A DNA stretch of 7,799 bases from Bacteroidota bacterium. GTDB taxonomy: Bacteria > Bacteroidota > Bacteroidia > Chitinophagales > Chitinophagaceae. Each line of letters starts with the position of its first letter. Within the stretch, counting starts at the first letter, position 1. Positions 6,984 to 7,799 of the stretch are shown piece after piece. The stretch is taken from positions 1 through 7,799 of the forward strand of contig JAEYOL010000322.1 in assembly GCA_023411775.1 (NCBI GenBank), read 5' to 3'. The notes beneath the pieces are model-generated. The model searched no databases, was not told where the DNA came from, and worked only from the letters and a program-made list of their open reading frames with translations. Both the position numbers and the translations under genes were made by a program.

Positions 6984-7799
6984 TCACAATTGAACCTGCA
7001 CAAATGTAAACATCCATTTTTCGGGGTTCTGCCAGTCCTTTGCCTTGAAGCTGCCGATCGGTGATTTGATCAAGACTTCATTCCATCCTTTTTTCAAAGG
7101 TATGCGGGTGGGCTCGCGGAATTCATAACCCTCGTCTACCAGGGGAATTTCTGAATGCCCTTTTTGTCCGCCTCTTTTCCAGAGCGGCGGGTCTATAAGC
7201 TTACCATTAACCCAAACCTTACTTTGATGACTGTCCCAGATGCCTGGCTTTGGAGAATCAGTAGCGGGAGAACGCGACAGGTTATTAAAACCGATCCAAA
7301 AATTCCCGGTCTTTTCTTCATCACTCCAGATCCGGGTGCTGGCATACCATGTGCTGTTCTCTTTGGGAGTTTCCAATACGCCTTTGATCAATGGTGCCCA
7401 CCAGTGCCGCCAAATAATAGTGCCACCGGTCGCGAAGGTTGTGGGCTTCAGTGAGGCGATTGATTTATTTTCCGGGTCAAATTGTTTAGACAGATCACCC
7501 CTGTTTTCAAAAGGACCATATAAATTCCATTGCAGCGATGACTGACGAACATATGGGAAGGGTAAGTTTTCAAAGTTTTGCTGATGGTGATCCAGCAAAC
7601 GGTTTTCAAACTCGCTAAACTCTTTTGCCGGTTGCGAACCCGGCTCACCGATGATCGCTGTCCAGCCGGAATAGCCGCCACCACGCCATACTCTTTCGGC
7701 AAAACTCAGCATACCGGGATAAACCGGGTTCATCCGTTGCACATCCTCTTCTTCGGCCACTGCCCTGTCGTGCCACATACAAAGCGTGGCGCCGATGGC
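6984..7799 (-). CDS. GH20 beta-N-acetylhexosaminidase, C-terminal part (5' end beyond the window)
   Basis: The frame stays open to the right edge (the seven codons beyond the ATG at 7778 read A-I-G-A-T-L-C), so these 271 residues are the C-terminal part of a longer protein. The segment W-H-D-R-A-V, then a run of acidic residues, M-N-P-V-Y-P-G-M and F-A-E-R-x-W-R-G-G-G, matches the end of the GH20 catalytic barrel as found in Bacteroidota enzymes. GH20 enzymes remove terminal GlcNAc or GalNAc by substrate-assisted catalysis. The catalytic Asp-Glu pair lies outside the window and cannot be checked. About 170 residues after the barrel look like a beta-rich C-terminal domain, with many Trp residues, a K-V-W-V-N-G-K turn and a K-K-G-W-N-E-V-L-I-K stretch resembling galactose-binding-type folds of glycosidases. 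It probably heads a unit with the downstream GH43 gene. Confidence 0.85.
   Translation of the reverse strand, partial: AIGATLCMWHDRAVAEEEDVQRMNPVYPGMLSFAERVWRGGGYSGWTAIIGEPGSQPAKEFSEFENRLLDHHQQNFENLPFPYVRQSSLQWNLYGPFENRGDLSKQFDPENKSIASLKPTTFATGGTIIWRHWWAPLIKGVLETPKENSTWYASTRIWSDEEKTGNFWIGFNNLSRSPATDSPKPGIWDSHQSKVWVNGKLIDPPLWKRGGQKGHSEIPLVDEGYEFREPTRIPLKKGWNEVLIKSPIGSFKAKDWQNPEKWMFTFVQVQL

Overview
The window looks like chromosomal DNA of a Bacteroidota member, probably of the Chitinophagaceae or a close group. The main evidence is a secreted protein ending in a type IX secretion (Por) C-terminal sorting domain. In support are a Bacteroidota-style lipobox (LTAC) on a surface glycosidase, starts without clear Shine-Dalgarno sequences, and a GH20/GH43 pair typical of glycan-scavenging members of this phylum. 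Taxonomy is inferred from family content only.

Layout, left to right. (1) 67-2472, + strand: an 801-residue secreted T9SS protein. It has three copies of a ~144-residue NDEC/IWY beta-sandwich module, a further module, an FN3-like domain and a type A sorting tail. A hairpin that may be its terminator follows at 2521-2558. (2) 2681-3322, +: a multi-span membrane protein resembling DUF2306. (3) 3323-4376: a visibly AT-rich stretch holding one 210-residue protein (3589-4221) that I cannot firmly assign. Its PIIDQHVLRAY segment resembles the catalytic-Asp region of HhH-GPD DNA glycosylases. (4) 4377-4589 and 4728-4901, +: two small two-helix membrane proteins; the second has only 57 residues and is easily missed. 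(5) 4990-5883, +: an exported PIG-L/LmbE-type zinc deacetylase with a variant HDDDD metal motif. (6) Convergent on the - strand: a GH20 beta-N-acetylhexosaminidase whose N-terminal part lies beyond the right edge (6984-7799), followed after 60 bases by a GH43 lipoprotein (5937-6923).

The right third is a plausible glycan-processing neighbourhood: GH20 and GH43 as a transcription unit, with an exported N-acetyl-sugar-type deacetylase facing it. No SusC/SusD pair, sugar sensor or transporter is visible, so calling it a polysaccharide utilization locus would go beyond the data. The left and middle genes look like independent housekeeping or accessory genes. No tRNA, rRNA, CRISPR array, transposase or integrase is visible. 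I found no convincing new multi-gene system; the best leads are the AT-rich orphan gene and the pair of tiny membrane proteins.
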